A DNA stretch of 52,731 nucleotides from Ruminococcus sp. (GTDB lineage Bacteria > Bacillota > Clostridia > Oscillospirales > Ruminococcaceae): assembly GCA_015066745.1 (NCBI GenBank), contig SVNW01000020.1, positions 1-52,731 on the forward strand, in the 5' to 3' direction. Positions 35,473 through 44,599 of this stretch are shown here, piece by piece. The notes below the pieces were generated by a model. That model was not told the origin of the DNA and made no database searches. It saw nothing but the letters and a program-made list of their open reading frames with translations. The position numbers and the translations under genes were made by a program. Each line of letters begins with the position of its first letter. The stretch's first letter is position 1.

Positions 35473-36738
35473 TTATTGATTTTCAAATTCGTAGATGGCA
35501 TCTTCAAAAGCTTTTTTTACTTGTTGTACATTACAAGATGAAGCAGGTTTATCTGAACCCCGTATACATTTTTTACCGTAAGGATCTACTAATCTGAATT
35601 TATTGGTTTTTCCTCTCCTCCGGTCACACATTTCTATTTTCCATCCTTGATATTCCATTTCAACAGACCATTTTGAGTCTTCTTTACGATGGACACCATG
35701 TTTTTTATACAAACCACGCTGTGTTAATATCCGCATAAATATATCATCAAATTTTTCTTTTGGCCTTGTATTTGCTATTACTACTTCTGAGCTGACAGGT
35801 ATCTGTCTGGTATCCGGAACTTTTTCAAGAGTAGTAATATTAGTGTTGTGCGTTTTGAGTATGGGTATATCTTCTTGTATTTCTTTAATTAAATCATTAT
35901 AAACTTCGTTTAAAACAAAAACCGCATTTTTATTTAAACGAGAATTATTCAGTGCAGTGTTTACAGCTTCGCCGTTTTCTCTGACTATTCGTTTATCAGT
36001 CTCTCCTAAATAGCAATATTCGTTAATCAGATAATTGGTATACATAAGAAATCTGTTGTTTTCCATGTGCCTTTGAGAAAACAGTGATATTCTGCCTACT
36101 TTTTCATCTGATAGCGAAAACAGCTCATTGGAATATGTAAGTATATCAATTTCTTTAAAAAAATCAAAACCTTCTTTTTCCATTGTCTTTTTAAGTGATG
36201 TCATTTTTATATTATCGTTAGCGATTCTGTAATCTAACATTGACAGTGCATCGAGGAGACTGATTAGCGGAGTATCAGAATTAATCTCATTGTTTTGTAT
36301 TTGTGTTATCAATAAATTATAATTATCTACGCTAGTAATTTTTTCATTAAGTTTATGTGCAAGATTATCAACAGTAACGGAAAGATTATCAAGTGTATTG
36401 CATACTATTGAGATCGAATAATACAGATCTTGAATGCAGTAGTTATGTTCAGTTATAGTTTCCTGCATTTTTACGAGTATGCAAACTATATATTTAGTCA
36501 GCAGATCTCTGTTGGCCTGCATTTCCTTGACTGTAGCTTTATTTTTTCCGGTTATTCCATACCAGATGCGTTCAAACCATTTTTGTTTTCTCATCTGTTC
36601 ATACGCTGTTTCATTTTCCTGAATTATCGAAGTCATTCCGGCAATGATTTTACTGATTTCGGCACTTGAGGAATTTTTGTAATCATTGATAAAATCTGTT
36701 GCTTTTAGTTCTAACTGTGTATCATTTAATTCATACAT
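35473..36738 (-). CDS. Unrecognised protein, second gene of a two-gene module
   Basis: 421 residues; I do not recognise a named family. Residues about 1-190 are largely helical, with a basic segment KQKWFERIWYGITGKNKATV near 55 and coiled-coil-like stretches. No membrane segment or catalytic motif was seen. The C-terminal ~90 residues, from EYQGWKIEMCDRRRG to KKCIRGSDK, are basic and aromatic and could bind nucleic acid or peptide. The ATG at 36738 is chosen because GAGGTGA precedes it; GTG at 36750 is part of that site. It starts 15 bases after the stop of the membrane-associated partner gene, which argues for a functional pair. Confidence 0.6.
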   Translation of the reverse strand: MYELNDTQLELKATDFINDYKNSSSAEISKIIAGMTSIIQENETAYEQMRKQKWFERIWYGITGKNKATVKEMQANRDLLTKYIVCILVKMQETITEHNYCIQDLYYSISIVCNTLDNLSVTVDNLAHKLNEKITSVDNYNLLITQIQNNEINSDTPLISLLDALSMLDYRIANDNIKMTSLKKTMEKEGFDFFKEIDILTYSNELFSLSDEKVGRISLFSQRHMENNRFLMYTNYLINEYCYLGETDKRIVRENGEAVNTALNNSRLNKNAVFVLNEVYNDLIKEIQEDIPILKTHNTNITTLEKVPDTRQIPVSSEVVIANTRPKEKFDDIFMRILTQRGLYKKHGVHRKEDSKWSVEMEYQGWKIEMCDRRRGKTNKFRLVDPYGKKCIRGSDKPASSCNVQQVKKAFEDAIYEFENQ

Positions 36739-36753
36739 ATCTTTTGTCACCTC

Positions 36754-38157
36754 TTAAATATTTTCTATATAATTATTAGTTTTCTGAATGTTTGTATTGA
36801 TGCTTATTATTTCACCTCTGATATATGGAGACAAATAATTTGTTATATCGCTGCTTATCTGTGCCCACTGTGTACAGGCTTGTTCAAAAGCAGAAACCAA
36901 TGGTTTATACATATCTGAAAACTGTTTTTCGTAATGTGCAGTTTCCACTAACTTATAATAACCACCGCCAAATATATATTCTTTGACAAGATGCAATACA
37001 GTTGCAGTAACAATTGAGCCTATAATACCGCCGATGCCGGGTAAAATAATATTTCCGGCAACTGCGCCTATCGCCGTTATAGCAGTCTCTGTTGCAACGC
37101 CTAAAATATTGTACATAAAATCATCAAATGAAATCTGGTTTTTATAAAGTTTAATTGCTTCTGTTGCTATTCCAAGTGTTGCTGAAATAATACCTGCAGA
37201 AAGAGGCAGTGAGATATTAGCAACATTTGTAAGCGCATATATCGCTGCACCGGAAATACCACCTTTTAATGTACCTATTCCGGTTTGTATAAAGATCTCT
37301 TTCCAGTCATCACTTGTCAGTTCAGATATTTTTTTGTTATTAGTTTTTAATGCGCCAATTAGTGAACACGCAAAAGACAGAGTACCTGAAACAACTGCAG
37401 AAATACCGGCAGTTTTAAATCCTTCTTTAAATGAAGCCTGTGATAATTTAAAATATTCTTCACGTTTTTGTTTATCGATTTCAAGAATATAGTTTTCTTT
37501 ACTGCGGATAGTATCAGAAGCATTGTATAATTGAACTTCGTTATAGTCAAGCTGAGCAGGATGTAATAGTTCTGAGTAACATTTGCCGGTTCTGGATTCA
37601 AGTTCATGTACCCGGCTTACTATATTTCTGGCTATTCGTCCACCTTCTGAAACAGGTAGTTTCATTAACTCTTCGTGAGGCATCTTTATCCACTCGTCTA
37701 TCTTATTATAGAAATCATTTGGGATACAGTATGTTCCGCCGTTTGCAACAAACTCCGGATATTTATCCAGATGTGTAACTACAGCGTCCACTGATAGATT
37801 ATTCTGAACAAATTTTGACTGAACAGGCAGATTATTTTTCAGGTAGTCTTCCGGTGCAGTTCTTCCGACTCCTTCGAATGTATATACAGGATCTTTACCA
37901 TTGATTATTTTATCTGCATTGCCAAATGTTACTTCAAAAACCTCGGCTACTTCTCCATGTTTTGTGCTCATAGAGCCTAAGATATGATTTGGATCTCCTA
38001 AAAATTCACGGGCTTTTTCCAATTCTGTAAGTGCATTTTCAAGATTGATATCCTGTATAAGAATATTTTTCAGATATGTATTTAATCTTGTCTGATTTAC
38101 GTTATCTACTACATTCCCAAGTCCTTGTATCGTAATATATTCAGATGAATTATTCAT
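36754..38157 (-). CDS. Unrecognised protein with Gly-rich hydrophobic core, first gene of the module
   Basis: 467 residues; no named family recognised. The N-terminal half is soluble and contains HILGSMSTKHGEVAE and FEGVGRTAPEDYL. Residues about 245-395 alternate Gly/Ala-rich hydrophobic helices (GISAVVSGTLSFACSLIGAL, GAVAGNIILPGIGGIIGSIV) like those of membrane-inserting or pore-forming proteins; a C-terminal helical tail follows. No signal peptide is visible. GGGGGAT sets the ATG at 38157. It is transcribed from its own promoter with the gene at 35473. A toxin-like or defence role is conceivable but unproven. Confidence 0.6.
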   Translation of the reverse strand: MNNSSEYITIQGLGNVVDNVNQTRLNTYLKNILIQDINLENALTELEKAREFLGDPNHILGSMSTKHGEVAEVFEVTFGNADKIINGKDPVYTFEGVGRTAPEDYLKNNLPVQSKFVQNNLSVDAVVTHLDKYPEFVANGGTYCIPNDFYNKIDEWIKMPHEELMKLPVSEGGRIARNIVSRVHELESRTGKCYSELLHPAQLDYNEVQLYNASDTIRSKENYILEIDKQKREEYFKLSQASFKEGFKTAGISAVVSGTLSFACSLIGALKTNNKKISELTSDDWKEIFIQTGIGTLKGGISGAAIYALTNVANISLPLSAGIISATLGIATEAIKLYKNQISFDDFMYNILGVATETAITAIGAVAGNIILPGIGGIIGSIVTATVLHLVKEYIFGGGYYKLVETAHYEKQFSDMYKPLVSAFEQACTQWAQISSDITNYLSPYIRGEIISINTNIQKTNNYIENI

Positions 38158-38217
38158 GATTTTATCCCCCATAAAATAAAAATCGTACAGCGAAATAAGC
38201 AAATCACAAATTGATAA

Positions 38218-38246
38218 ATTATAAAATTTCGATGATTTTTACGCAA
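38218..38246 (-). promoter_or_regulatory. Promoter of the two-gene module
   Basis: On the minus strand, TTGCGT (38246-38241) and TATAAT (38223-38218) are 17 bases apart. The remaining 38247-38458 part of this gap is AT-rich, and I see no gene in it. Confidence 0.6.
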
Positions 38247-38458
38247 TTATATTGTGCATTATAACTTGATTTGTATATTATAATTTTATATCAATTAGTT
38301 TAGAAAGTCAATACAAAAACGCTATTTATATTTATAGACATATGTTTGAACTTTATAAAAATTTTGTAAGTCAAGATAAGCATATATCAACGATACAGGA
38401 AATGTATACCACATAAAATCTGAGTGCATATTGTGCAAAATGTACGAGTATTCTGTTA

Positions 38459-38487
38459 TTGACTTTTATATTTGGCGGTTTTATACT
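38459..38487 (+). promoter_or_regulatory. Promoter of the MATE gene
   Basis: TTGACT (38459-38464) and TATACT (38482-38487), 17 bases apart, 31 bases before the chosen start codon. Confidence 0.7.
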
Positions 38488-38518
38488 TGTAATTATAAAT
38501 ACATGTGAGGCGATTTTT

Positions 38519-39916
38519 ATGAGTGTAAAGGAAGAAAAAATATCCGTAAAAAAATCGGGTAAATACGAGATCGATATGTGTAACGGGTCGATAATCAAGA
38601 AAATGCTTATTTTTACAGTACCATTAATGTTTTCGAGTATGCTGCAACTGCTGTTTAATGCCGCAGACGTTATAGTGGTCGGGCGGTATGCCGGAAAAGC
38701 TGCTCTTGGGGCAGTTGGTTCAACGTCATCTCTGATAAATCTTCTGACCAATCTTTTTATAGGGTTGTCAGTAAGTTCAAATGTATTGACTGCACGATAT
38801 TTTGCGGCAAAGCAGAAAGAGCAGTTGTCAAAGGTAGTTCATACATCTATGATGCTGAGTATAATAAGCGGAATATTTCTTACATTTGTAGGTGTTATAT
38901 GGGCACCGTCAATACTGAAAATAATGAATACTCCTCCGGAAGTACTGAAACTGGCAGTACAGTATATACGAATGTACTTTGTGGGAATGACCGCAATGAT
39001 GGTTTACAACTTCGGAAGTGCAATACTCAGGGCTATAGGTGATACGAAACGACCGTTGTATTTTCTTATGATTTCCGGAGTTGTCAACGTTGCACTTAAC
39101 CTGTTGTTTGTACGGCAGTTTAATATGAGCGTACTTGGTGTTGCGTTGGCAACTGTTATAGCTCAGATCATATCAGCTTTGTGTGTTGTAGTTTGTCTTG
39201 TAAAAGAAAAGAACGGTATACAACTTGAGTTCAAAAAGATGAAAATAGATATGAATATGCTCAAACTGATTTTGAAAATAGGGCTTCCGGCAGGATTTCA
39301 GGGTTGTCTGTTTTCACTTTCAAATGTTTTTATCCAGTCAGCGGTAAACTCATTTGGTGATACAGTAGTTGCAGGAAATTCGGCGGCAAGTAACATTGAA
39401 GGATTTATATATGTGGCAATGAATGCTTTTCATCAGGCTGCAATTTCGTTTACAAGTCAGAACGTAGGTGCCGGAAAATATAAACGTGTAAATAAGATTT
39501 TATATGTAGCACAAGGATGCGTACTTACAGTCGGTCTTGTACTTGGCATAGCAGTAGTTTTGTCAGGAGAATTTCTTCTTGGATTGTATACTGATGAACC
39601 TGCAGTTATTATGGCGGGAATGGACAGACTGAAAATAATTTGCATTACATACTGTCTTTGCGGAATGATGGACGTTATGGTAGGAATGCTCAGAGGCCTC
39701 GGCTATTCGGTAATGCCTATGATAGTTTCGCTTATAGGAGCGTGTGGTCTGCGTATACTCTGGCTTTCTACAGGATTCAGACTTGAACAGTTCCACACAA
39801 CAGATATGCTGTATATAACATATCCCGTAAGCTGGAGTCTTACGCTTATAGCACATATTATCTGCTATGTAACAGTAAAAAAGAAAATCAACCTTCAGAA
39901 AACAGATATAAAATAA
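38519..39916 (+). CDS. MATE-family multidrug efflux pump
   Basis: 465 residues with about twelve hydrophobic helices after a 35-residue cytoplasmic N-terminus. MATE features are visible: MLIFTVPLMFSSMLQLLFNAADVIVVGRYAG in helix 1, GLSVSSNVLTARYFAAKQ, and the repeated second half starting ILKIGLPAGFQGCLFSLSN. MATE pumps export cationic drugs and metabolites in exchange for Na or H. GAGGCGAT precedes the ATG; upstream in-frame starts overlap the promoter. It is a single-gene unit, divergent from the two-gene module. Confidence 0.94.
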   Translation: MSVKEEKISVKKSGKYEIDMCNGSIIKKMLIFTVPLMFSSMLQLLFNAADVIVVGRYAGKAALGAVGSTSSLINLLTNLFIGLSVSSNVLTARYFAAKQKEQLSKVVHTSMMLSIISGIFLTFVGVIWAPSILKIMNTPPEVLKLAVQYIRMYFVGMTAMMVYNFGSAILRAIGDTKRPLYFLMISGVVNVALNLLFVRQFNMSVLGVALATVIAQIISALCVVVCLVKEKNGIQLEFKKMKIDMNMLKLILKIGLPAGFQGCLFSLSNVFIQSAVNSFGDTVVAGNSAASNIEGFIYVAMNAFHQAAISFTSQNVGAGKYKRVNKILYVAQGCVLTVGLVLGIAVVLSGEFLLGLYTDEPAVIMAGMDRLKIICITYCLCGMMDVMVGMLRGLGYSVMPMIVSLIGACGLRILWLSTGFRLEQFHTTDMLYITYPVSWSLTLIAHIICYVTVKKKINLQKTDIK

Positions 39917-40021
39917 CTTTATAATAAAATCCATAAAATGCATGAAATTTGAAAGAAATCTTTTTAAAATTTTTTTATTGATATAAAAAAGAAACTCTTC
40001 CCTTTTAGTGCTTTTTTATGG

Positions 40022-40097
40022 TATAATGTATTTGTGATCTTTTTAAAAAAAATAGTTTATAAAGACCGCATAGCACCGGGAAAAGACCCCGTAGTGC
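40022..40097 (+). promoter_or_regulatory. ddh promoter and leader hairpin
   Basis: An extended -10 (TGG before TATAAT at 40022-40027) lacks a good -35. The leader holds a hairpin, GCAC-CGGG (40073-40080) with CCCG-TA-GTGC (40088-40097). No T tract follows it, so it is not a terminator; it may affect stability or protein binding. Confidence 0.5.
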
Positions 40098-40127
40098 AAG
40101 TTTAAAGAGAATTGGAGTAGATATTGA

Positions 40128-41114
40128 ATGAGCATTCGTGTTGGTATTTTTGGCTATGGAAATTTAGGACGCGGAGTGGAACTTAGCATTGCACAAAATC
40201 CTGATATGGAACTGGTTGCAGTTTTTACACGTCGTGATCCGTCAAAAGTAAGCATTGTAAGCAAGACCGCTAAGGTAATGTCTGTAGACGATGTTGAAAC
40301 AATGAAAGATAAAATAGATGTAATGATCCTCTGTGGCGGAAGCGCAACAGATCTTCCTGTACAGACACCTGCACTTGCAGAACATTTCTGCGTAGTAGAC
40401 AGTTTTGATACTCATGCAAAAGTTCCGGAACATTTTGCAAATGTTGACAGTGCTGCTAAAAAGGGCGGAAAGACAGCTGCTATTTCAGTAGGCTGGGATC
40501 CGGGTATGTTTTCATTAAACCGTCTTTATGCTGAAGCTGTACTTCCTGAAGGCGAAACATACACATTCTGGGGACGTGGCGTAAGCCAGGGTCACTCTGA
40601 CGCAATACGCAGAATAGATGGTGTAGCTGACGGAAAACAGTATACTATTCCTGTAGATGAAGCACTTTCAAAAGTAAGAGCAGGTAAACAGCCAAAGTTT
40701 ACTACAGCAGACAAACATATACGTGAATGTTTCGTTGTAGCCAAAGAAGGCGCTGATCTTGCACGCATAGAAAACGAAATCAAGACTATGCCTAACTACT
40801 TTGCCGATTACAACACTATTGTTCATTTTATAAGTCAGGAAGAACTCGACAGAGATCACAAGGGAATTCCTCATGGCGGTTTTGTAATAAGAAGCGGAAA
40901 AACAGGCGAAAATAAAGAAAATACACACGTAATAGAATACAGCCTTAAACTTGATTCAAATCCGGAGTTTACAGCAAGCGTTATAGTTGCTTATGCAAGA
41001 GCGGTAGTAAGACTCTACAACGAAGGAAATACAGGTTGCAAGACAGTATTTGATATTCCTCCTGCATACCTTAGTACAAAATCGGCAGAAGAACTCAGAA
41101 AAGAACTTCTCTGA
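40128..41114 (+). CDS. ddh: meso-Diaminopimelate D-dehydrogenase
   Basis: 328 residues, the family's usual length. It makes meso-diaminopimelate in one step from tetrahydrodipicolinate, ammonia and NADPH, for lysine and peptidoglycan. The dinucleotide motif GIFGYGNLGRG opens the chain. CGGSATDLP, VDSFDTHA, ISVGWDPGMFSL, FWGRGVSQGHSDAIRRIDGV and HGGFVIRSG are family hallmarks of the substrate pocket. Single gene with its own promoter and terminator. Its presence predicts meso-DAP in the cell wall and makes the succinylase or acetylase route dispensable. Confidence 0.97.
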   Translation: MSIRVGIFGYGNLGRGVELSIAQNPDMELVAVFTRRDPSKVSIVSKTAKVMSVDDVETMKDKIDVMILCGGSATDLPVQTPALAEHFCVVDSFDTHAKVPEHFANVDSAAKKGGKTAAISVGWDPGMFSLNRLYAEAVLPEGETYTFWGRGVSQGHSDAIRRIDGVADGKQYTIPVDEALSKVRAGKQPKFTTADKHIRECFVVAKEGADLARIENEIKTMPNYFADYNTIVHFISQEELDRDHKGIPHGGFVIRSGKTGENKENTHVIEYSLKLDSNPEFTASVIVAYARAVVRLYNEGNTGCKTVFDIPPAYLSTKSAEELRKELL

Positions 41115-41169
41115 TATTAAAAAATATAAGAAAACCACCGCACATCTATAGTATGTACAGTGGTATGTA

Positions 41170-41204
41170 AAAGGTCAGCTGAACATTAATCAGCTGACCT
41201 TTTT
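41170..41204. terminator. Bidirectional terminator between ddh and the CorA-like gene
   Basis: AAAGGTCAGCTG (41170-41181) and CAGCTGACCTTT (41191-41202) form a perfect 12-bp stem with T runs on both strands. Confidence 0.9.
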
Positions 41205-41226
41205 GGTGTCTTTGCAAGTTTCCTTT

Positions 41227-42168
41227 TTACAGCATCTTCCTCTTCTTCAGAACAAGTGCAATGGTAATACATATTATAAGGATCAGTACACATATTATTC
41301 CAAATCCCCATGGTGACTCGGCCAGTGGCATACCTTTTGAATTTACGTTCATTCCGTAAAGTCCGGAAACGATAGTGGGAATAGCCATTAAGATAGTGAT
41401 GGAAGCGAGTGTTTTCATTACGTTATTGAGTTTACTGTCGAGGAGAGATGACATGAGTTCACGTGTTCCGCGCATTATGTCACGATATATCTGTGCCATT
41501 TCGATAGCCTGTTGGTTTTCTACTATAACATCTTCGAGCAGGTCACGGTCTTCGGGGTATTTTTTTATACTGCTGTATCGGGAGATCCTTTCGAGTACAA
41601 GTCGGTTTGCTCTGAGTGATGTGTCGAAGTAAACCAGATTTGACTCAAGTTCGTGGAGCATCACGATATCTGATTCGTCTGTTGTTTTACGGATTTTTTC
41701 TTCTATCTCTATTCTTTTTTTATCTATTATGCGAAGATCCGCCTGATAAAGCAGACAAGTACGAAGAAGGATCTGATAACAGAATTTTACTTGCTTTTTT
41801 GTACTGAATCCCCTTACATGATTTTTAATGAAATAATCAAGGACCTGAGTAGGAGCAGAGCATATAGTTATAATGACACTGCTGGTCCATATGATGCCGA
41901 GCGGTATTGTCGTATATGCCTGTTGCTTATGTCGTATTTCGGTAGAAGGAATGTCAAAAAGAACGACAATATAGTCTTCTTCGGTATCGATACGTGAACT
42001 TTCTTCCTGGTCAAGAGCGGCTCGTACGTCGGAAATATCTATTCCGTATGTTCGTGTGATTTCCAGACATTCTTCGGGAGATGGGGATATAAGAGATATC
42101 CATGCACCATTGAGGTATTCGTCAATTTCCCTGAGGTTTCCGCCGTCTGTAATATACTTGTTTATCAT
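41227..42168 (-). CDS. CorA-family divalent cation transporter
   Basis: 313 residues. A long soluble N-terminal domain and coiled helices lead to two C-terminal membrane helices (about 255-275 and 287-308). The pore signature YGMNV lies between them. The last residues KKRKML are the usual basic tail. CorA proteins form pentameric Mg/Co channels. The ATG at 42168 follows a GAAGTGAT-like site; an upstream in-frame ATG at 42201 coincides with the predicted transcription start and has no ribosome binding site. Confidence 0.94.
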   Translation of the reverse strand: MINKYITDGGNLREIDEYLNGAWISLISPSPEECLEITRTYGIDISDVRAALDQEESSRIDTEEDYIVVLFDIPSTEIRHKQQAYTTIPLGIIWTSSVIITICSAPTQVLDYFIKNHVRGFSTKKQVKFCYQILLRTCLLYQADLRIIDKKRIEIEEKIRKTTDESDIVMLHELESNLVYFDTSLRANRLVLERISRYSSIKKYPEDRDLLEDVIVENQQAIEMAQIYRDIMRGTRELMSSLLDSKLNNVMKTLASITILMAIPTIVSGLYGMNVNSKGMPLAESPWGFGIICVLILIICITIALVLKKRKML

Positions 42169-42207
42169 CAAAATCACTTCTCTTTCGGTATCGGATTTCA
42201 TACTAAT

Positions 42208-42236
42208 AGTTTACCACAAAAAATGTATATTGTCTA
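42208..42236 (-). promoter_or_regulatory. Promoter of the CorA-like gene
   Basis: On the minus strand, TAGACA (42236-42231) and TAAACT (42213-42208), 17 bases apart. The predicted leader of about 33 bases supports the start at 42168. Confidence 0.6.
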
Positions 42237-42380
42237 CTTAAAATTAATTCGAAGGCAATGATCACTGATAGAATCGATAGTAGCAGTGTTGCAAATTGAC
42301 GAAGTAAACGGTTAAAATAACTTAATTATCAGTCGAAAAAAACGAAAATCTTTAAAATGGTCTCGGATTGACGGAAATGC

Positions 42381-42409
42381 TTGATTTTAGAATATGATTA
42401 TGTTATAAT
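42381..42409 (+). promoter_or_regulatory. Promoter of the biosynthetic operon
   Basis: TTGATT (42381-42386) and TATAAT (42404-42409), 17 bases apart. It is the only good promoter seen before the AT gene. The gap 42237-42380 between it and the CorA promoter shows nothing I can support. Confidence 0.7.
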
Positions 42410-42433
42410 ATTACAGGTAATGATTTGGGATAA

Positions 42434-42497
42434 GCAGTTTACACTGCAATAAAAATGGTGGATAACAAGTGACTTTATAGCAGGTCCTTGTTTTTTG
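42434..42497 (+). promoter_or_regulatory. Leader with terminator-like hairpin before the biosynthetic operon
   Basis: A small hairpin, GCAGT/ACTGC (42434-42447), is followed by a second stem, AACAAG-T-GAC (42464-42473) with GTCCTTGTT (42484-42492), which runs directly into TTTTTTGTTT. It lies between the promoter and the ribosome binding site at 42503-42509. Attenuation of the whole operon is plausible. Confidence 0.5.
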
Positions 42498-42518
42498 TTT
42501 GTAAGGAGAAGATTTTTT

Positions 42519-43412
42519 TTGTATAACAAAGCTTTTTTGTTTAACGGAATATGTTCAAAGCCTGAAAAGTTGCGACAAAGTCTGTCACCTGCCGACCGTG
42601 ATAAATACGATATATATGTTGAAGAGGTATTTAAAAGGTATGGTCTTAATACAAGTCTGATTGATAATAAAAAAACAGACAGGCTTGTAGCAGGAGCACT
42701 TATGTCAACCATAGCAGACAGAGTTGTTTATGAGGCGTTCAGAGAAAAAGGCATAGTTCCTCAGATAGGTTGCGGTTACAGTTCAGGGCTTGTCGGTGCA
42801 TGTGCTTGTTTTTCATCGATATCATACGATGTTTCATATGATATTATATTCTGTAACAGAAATACAGTACTTGCCCTTGAGCAGAATGATAAACATTTTG
42901 ATATGGGTGTTATCATAGGAATGGACGGCAATGATATTTCAGAAATCATACAGAGTACAGGTGAATCTGAAAATGTAGTTATAGGAAGTGTCAACTCGCG
43001 TATATGTTCCATGATAACAGGCAGAGAACCTTCAGTAGCCAGAGTTCTTGAGGCTGCAACAAATGAAGGAGCGTTGAAAGCTATAAAAATGAATGTCGGA
43101 ATGGCTTATCACACACCTTTGATAGAACCGTATGCAAGCGCATATCAGAAGCTTGTGTCAGAGGTAGATTATAAAGACCCGGAATATCCTATAGTTTCCG
43201 TATTTACAAATGAGCCTATGATGACAGCAGAGGAGATCAGAGAAGAACAGATAAAAGATATCATAACACCTATGAGATGGGATCTGTCCATTGCAAAAAT
43301 GGAAGAACTCGGAGTAACAGAGTTTTATGATACAAGCGCAGATGGTGCAATAAAGAAGTTTTCAAGACTTAAAAAGAGATCTTCTAAAATCTATACATAT
43401 GCAGATCTGTGA
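42519..43412 (+). CDS. Stand-alone acyltransferase (FabD/trans-AT type)
   Basis: 297 residues resembling FabD-type malonyl transferases, which load extender units on acyl carrier proteins. The nucleophile elbow is GYSSG with Ser88; the usual His before the Ser is Tyr here. Arg114 in CNRNTVLAL fits the carboxylate-binding Arg, and His198 in GMAYHTP fits the catalytic His. The usual N-terminal GQGSQ reads NGICSK. These changes suggest altered substrate choice, but the Ser-His pair is kept. The TTG at 42519 is set by AAGGAGA. First gene of the operon; a 154-base spacer with hairpins separates it from the ACP gene. Confidence 0.82.
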   Translation: MYNKAFLFNGICSKPEKLRQSLSPADRDKYDIYVEEVFKRYGLNTSLIDNKKTDRLVAGALMSTIADRVVYEAFREKGIVPQIGCGYSSGLVGACACFSSISYDVSYDIIFCNRNTVLALEQNDKHFDMGVIIGMDGNDISEIIQSTGESENVVIGSVNSRICSMITGREPSVARVLEAATNEGALKAIKMNVGMAYHTPLIEPYASAYQKLVSEVDYKDPEYPIVSVFTNEPMMTAEEIREEQIKDIITPMRWDLSIAKMEELGVTEFYDTSADGAIKKFSRLKKRSSKIYTYADL

Positions 43413-43566
43413 TATTTTTATCGAGCGTTGTTTTTATGACAATGCTACATAACAGGCAGAGAAAGCTTTCTGCTGTAATCAGGTTTAAAGTTTGCTTTTA
43501 CTAATAAAAAAGTAAAGCTTTAAGATATTTTATTTATAAGTTTCAAACATTACTTGGAGGTAAATT

Positions 43567-43875
43567 ATGAAAGAAATTACAGAAGCTATAAGACAGGAAA
43601 TCAAGGATATGATTTTTGACTACTATGCAGAGGAATGCGAAGTTGACAGAGACGAAATAACAATGGAAACAAATCCTCAGGAAGAACTCGGAAGCGATTC
43701 ACTCATGTTCGTTGAACTTGTTGAACTTACAGCTGACAAGTATGATCTTGATATAAAGCTTCAGAGCATCGGTAAATACATGCTTAAAGCACCACTTAAC
43801 ACAATGGCTGACGTTGTAGATGTATTCTGCAAGGTTTATCAGTACGGAAATGATATAGTTAACCTTTCGGAATAA
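43567..43875 (+). CDS. Acyl carrier protein 1
   Basis: 102 residues, slightly longer than a housekeeping ACP. The phosphopantetheine site is Ser45 in EELGSDSLMFVEL, flanked by the expected four-helix pattern. A C-terminal extension of about 15 residues follows helix 4. TTGGAGG precedes the ATG. The downstream hydratase gene starts six bases after the stop with only a weak ribosome binding site, so translation is probably coupled. A second ACP of a different type lies at 51822. Confidence 0.93.
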   Translation: MKEITEAIRQEIKDMIFDYYAEECEVDRDEITMETNPQEELGSDSLMFVELVELTADKYDLDIKLQSIGKYMLKAPLNTMADVVDVFCKVYQYGNDIVNLSE

Positions 43876-43881
43876 TCACGT

Positions 43882-44598
43882 ATGGTAAAATCTAATATTT
43901 CATCAATTTACGCAGAGGGTTCTACAGCAGTACTTACATTGGAGAACGGTGCTAAGAATCTGCTTACAGAGCCTGAGTTTATAGATACAGATGTTTTCTG
44001 CAAATGGATAGATGAACATCCTGAGCTTACATCTCTTGTTATTACAGGAGCAGGACGTCATTTTTCACACGGAGCAGATGTATCTCTCTTTTCCGGTTCT
44101 GATACAGATGGTATTTCCAGGAAACTGGAAAAGACAAGAAAACTGCTATGTATCATAGAGAACCTGCCTCTTATTACTGTTGCCGCTATAAATGGCGGAT
44201 GTTTTGGCGGAGGACTTGAAATAGCACTTAGCTGTCAGTTCCGTATATCCTCAAAACGTTCATTTTTCGGGCTTACAGAAGTAATGCATGGTGTAGTACC
44301 GGGAATGGGTGGTATGGAACGTATGTATCGCCTTCTCGGAAAAGAGAAAGCTCTGATGATGTGTCTGAGAGGAGAAATGATATCCGCATCAGATGCAAAG
44401 CAGTATGGTCTTATTACAGATATAGCAGAAGGAAACTGTCTGGAGAGTGCATTTGAATTTATAAAATCACTCACCGAAGGAAAGAGTACACTTCAGATTC
44501 GCAGTATTGTTGAAACTATAAACAAGGCTGCCAGACTTGAAGAAGATCCTTCAAAGGGAAAATTTGAAGCAGTTTTACGTGGATTGTCGGAGAGATAG
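43882..44598 (+). CDS. Enoyl-CoA hydratase/isomerase family protein 1
   Basis: 238 residues, crotonase fold. The CoA-site loop GRHFSHGADVSLF, the oxyanion-hole segment GGCFGGGLEIALSCQFRIS and the second Glu region LTEVMHGVVPGMGG are present, so both catalytic Glu positions appear filled. Expected chemistry is hydration/dehydration or isomerisation of an acyl-CoA or acyl-ACP. It lies between the ACP and the hotdog thioesterase genes, and a second complete crotonase lies at 45619. Paired crotonases occur in beta-branching polyketide cassettes, but no HMG synthase homologue is visible here. Confidence 0.9.
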   Translation: MVKSNISSIYAEGSTAVLTLENGAKNLLTEPEFIDTDVFCKWIDEHPELTSLVITGAGRHFSHGADVSLFSGSDTDGISRKLEKTRKLLCIIENLPLITVAAINGGCFGGGLEIALSCQFRISSKRSFFGLTEVMHGVVPGMGGMERMYRLLGKEKALMMCLRGEMISASDAKQYGLITDIAEGNCLESAFEFIKSLTEGKSTLQIRSIVETINKAARLEEDPSKGKFEAVLRGLSER

Positions 44599-44599
44599 T

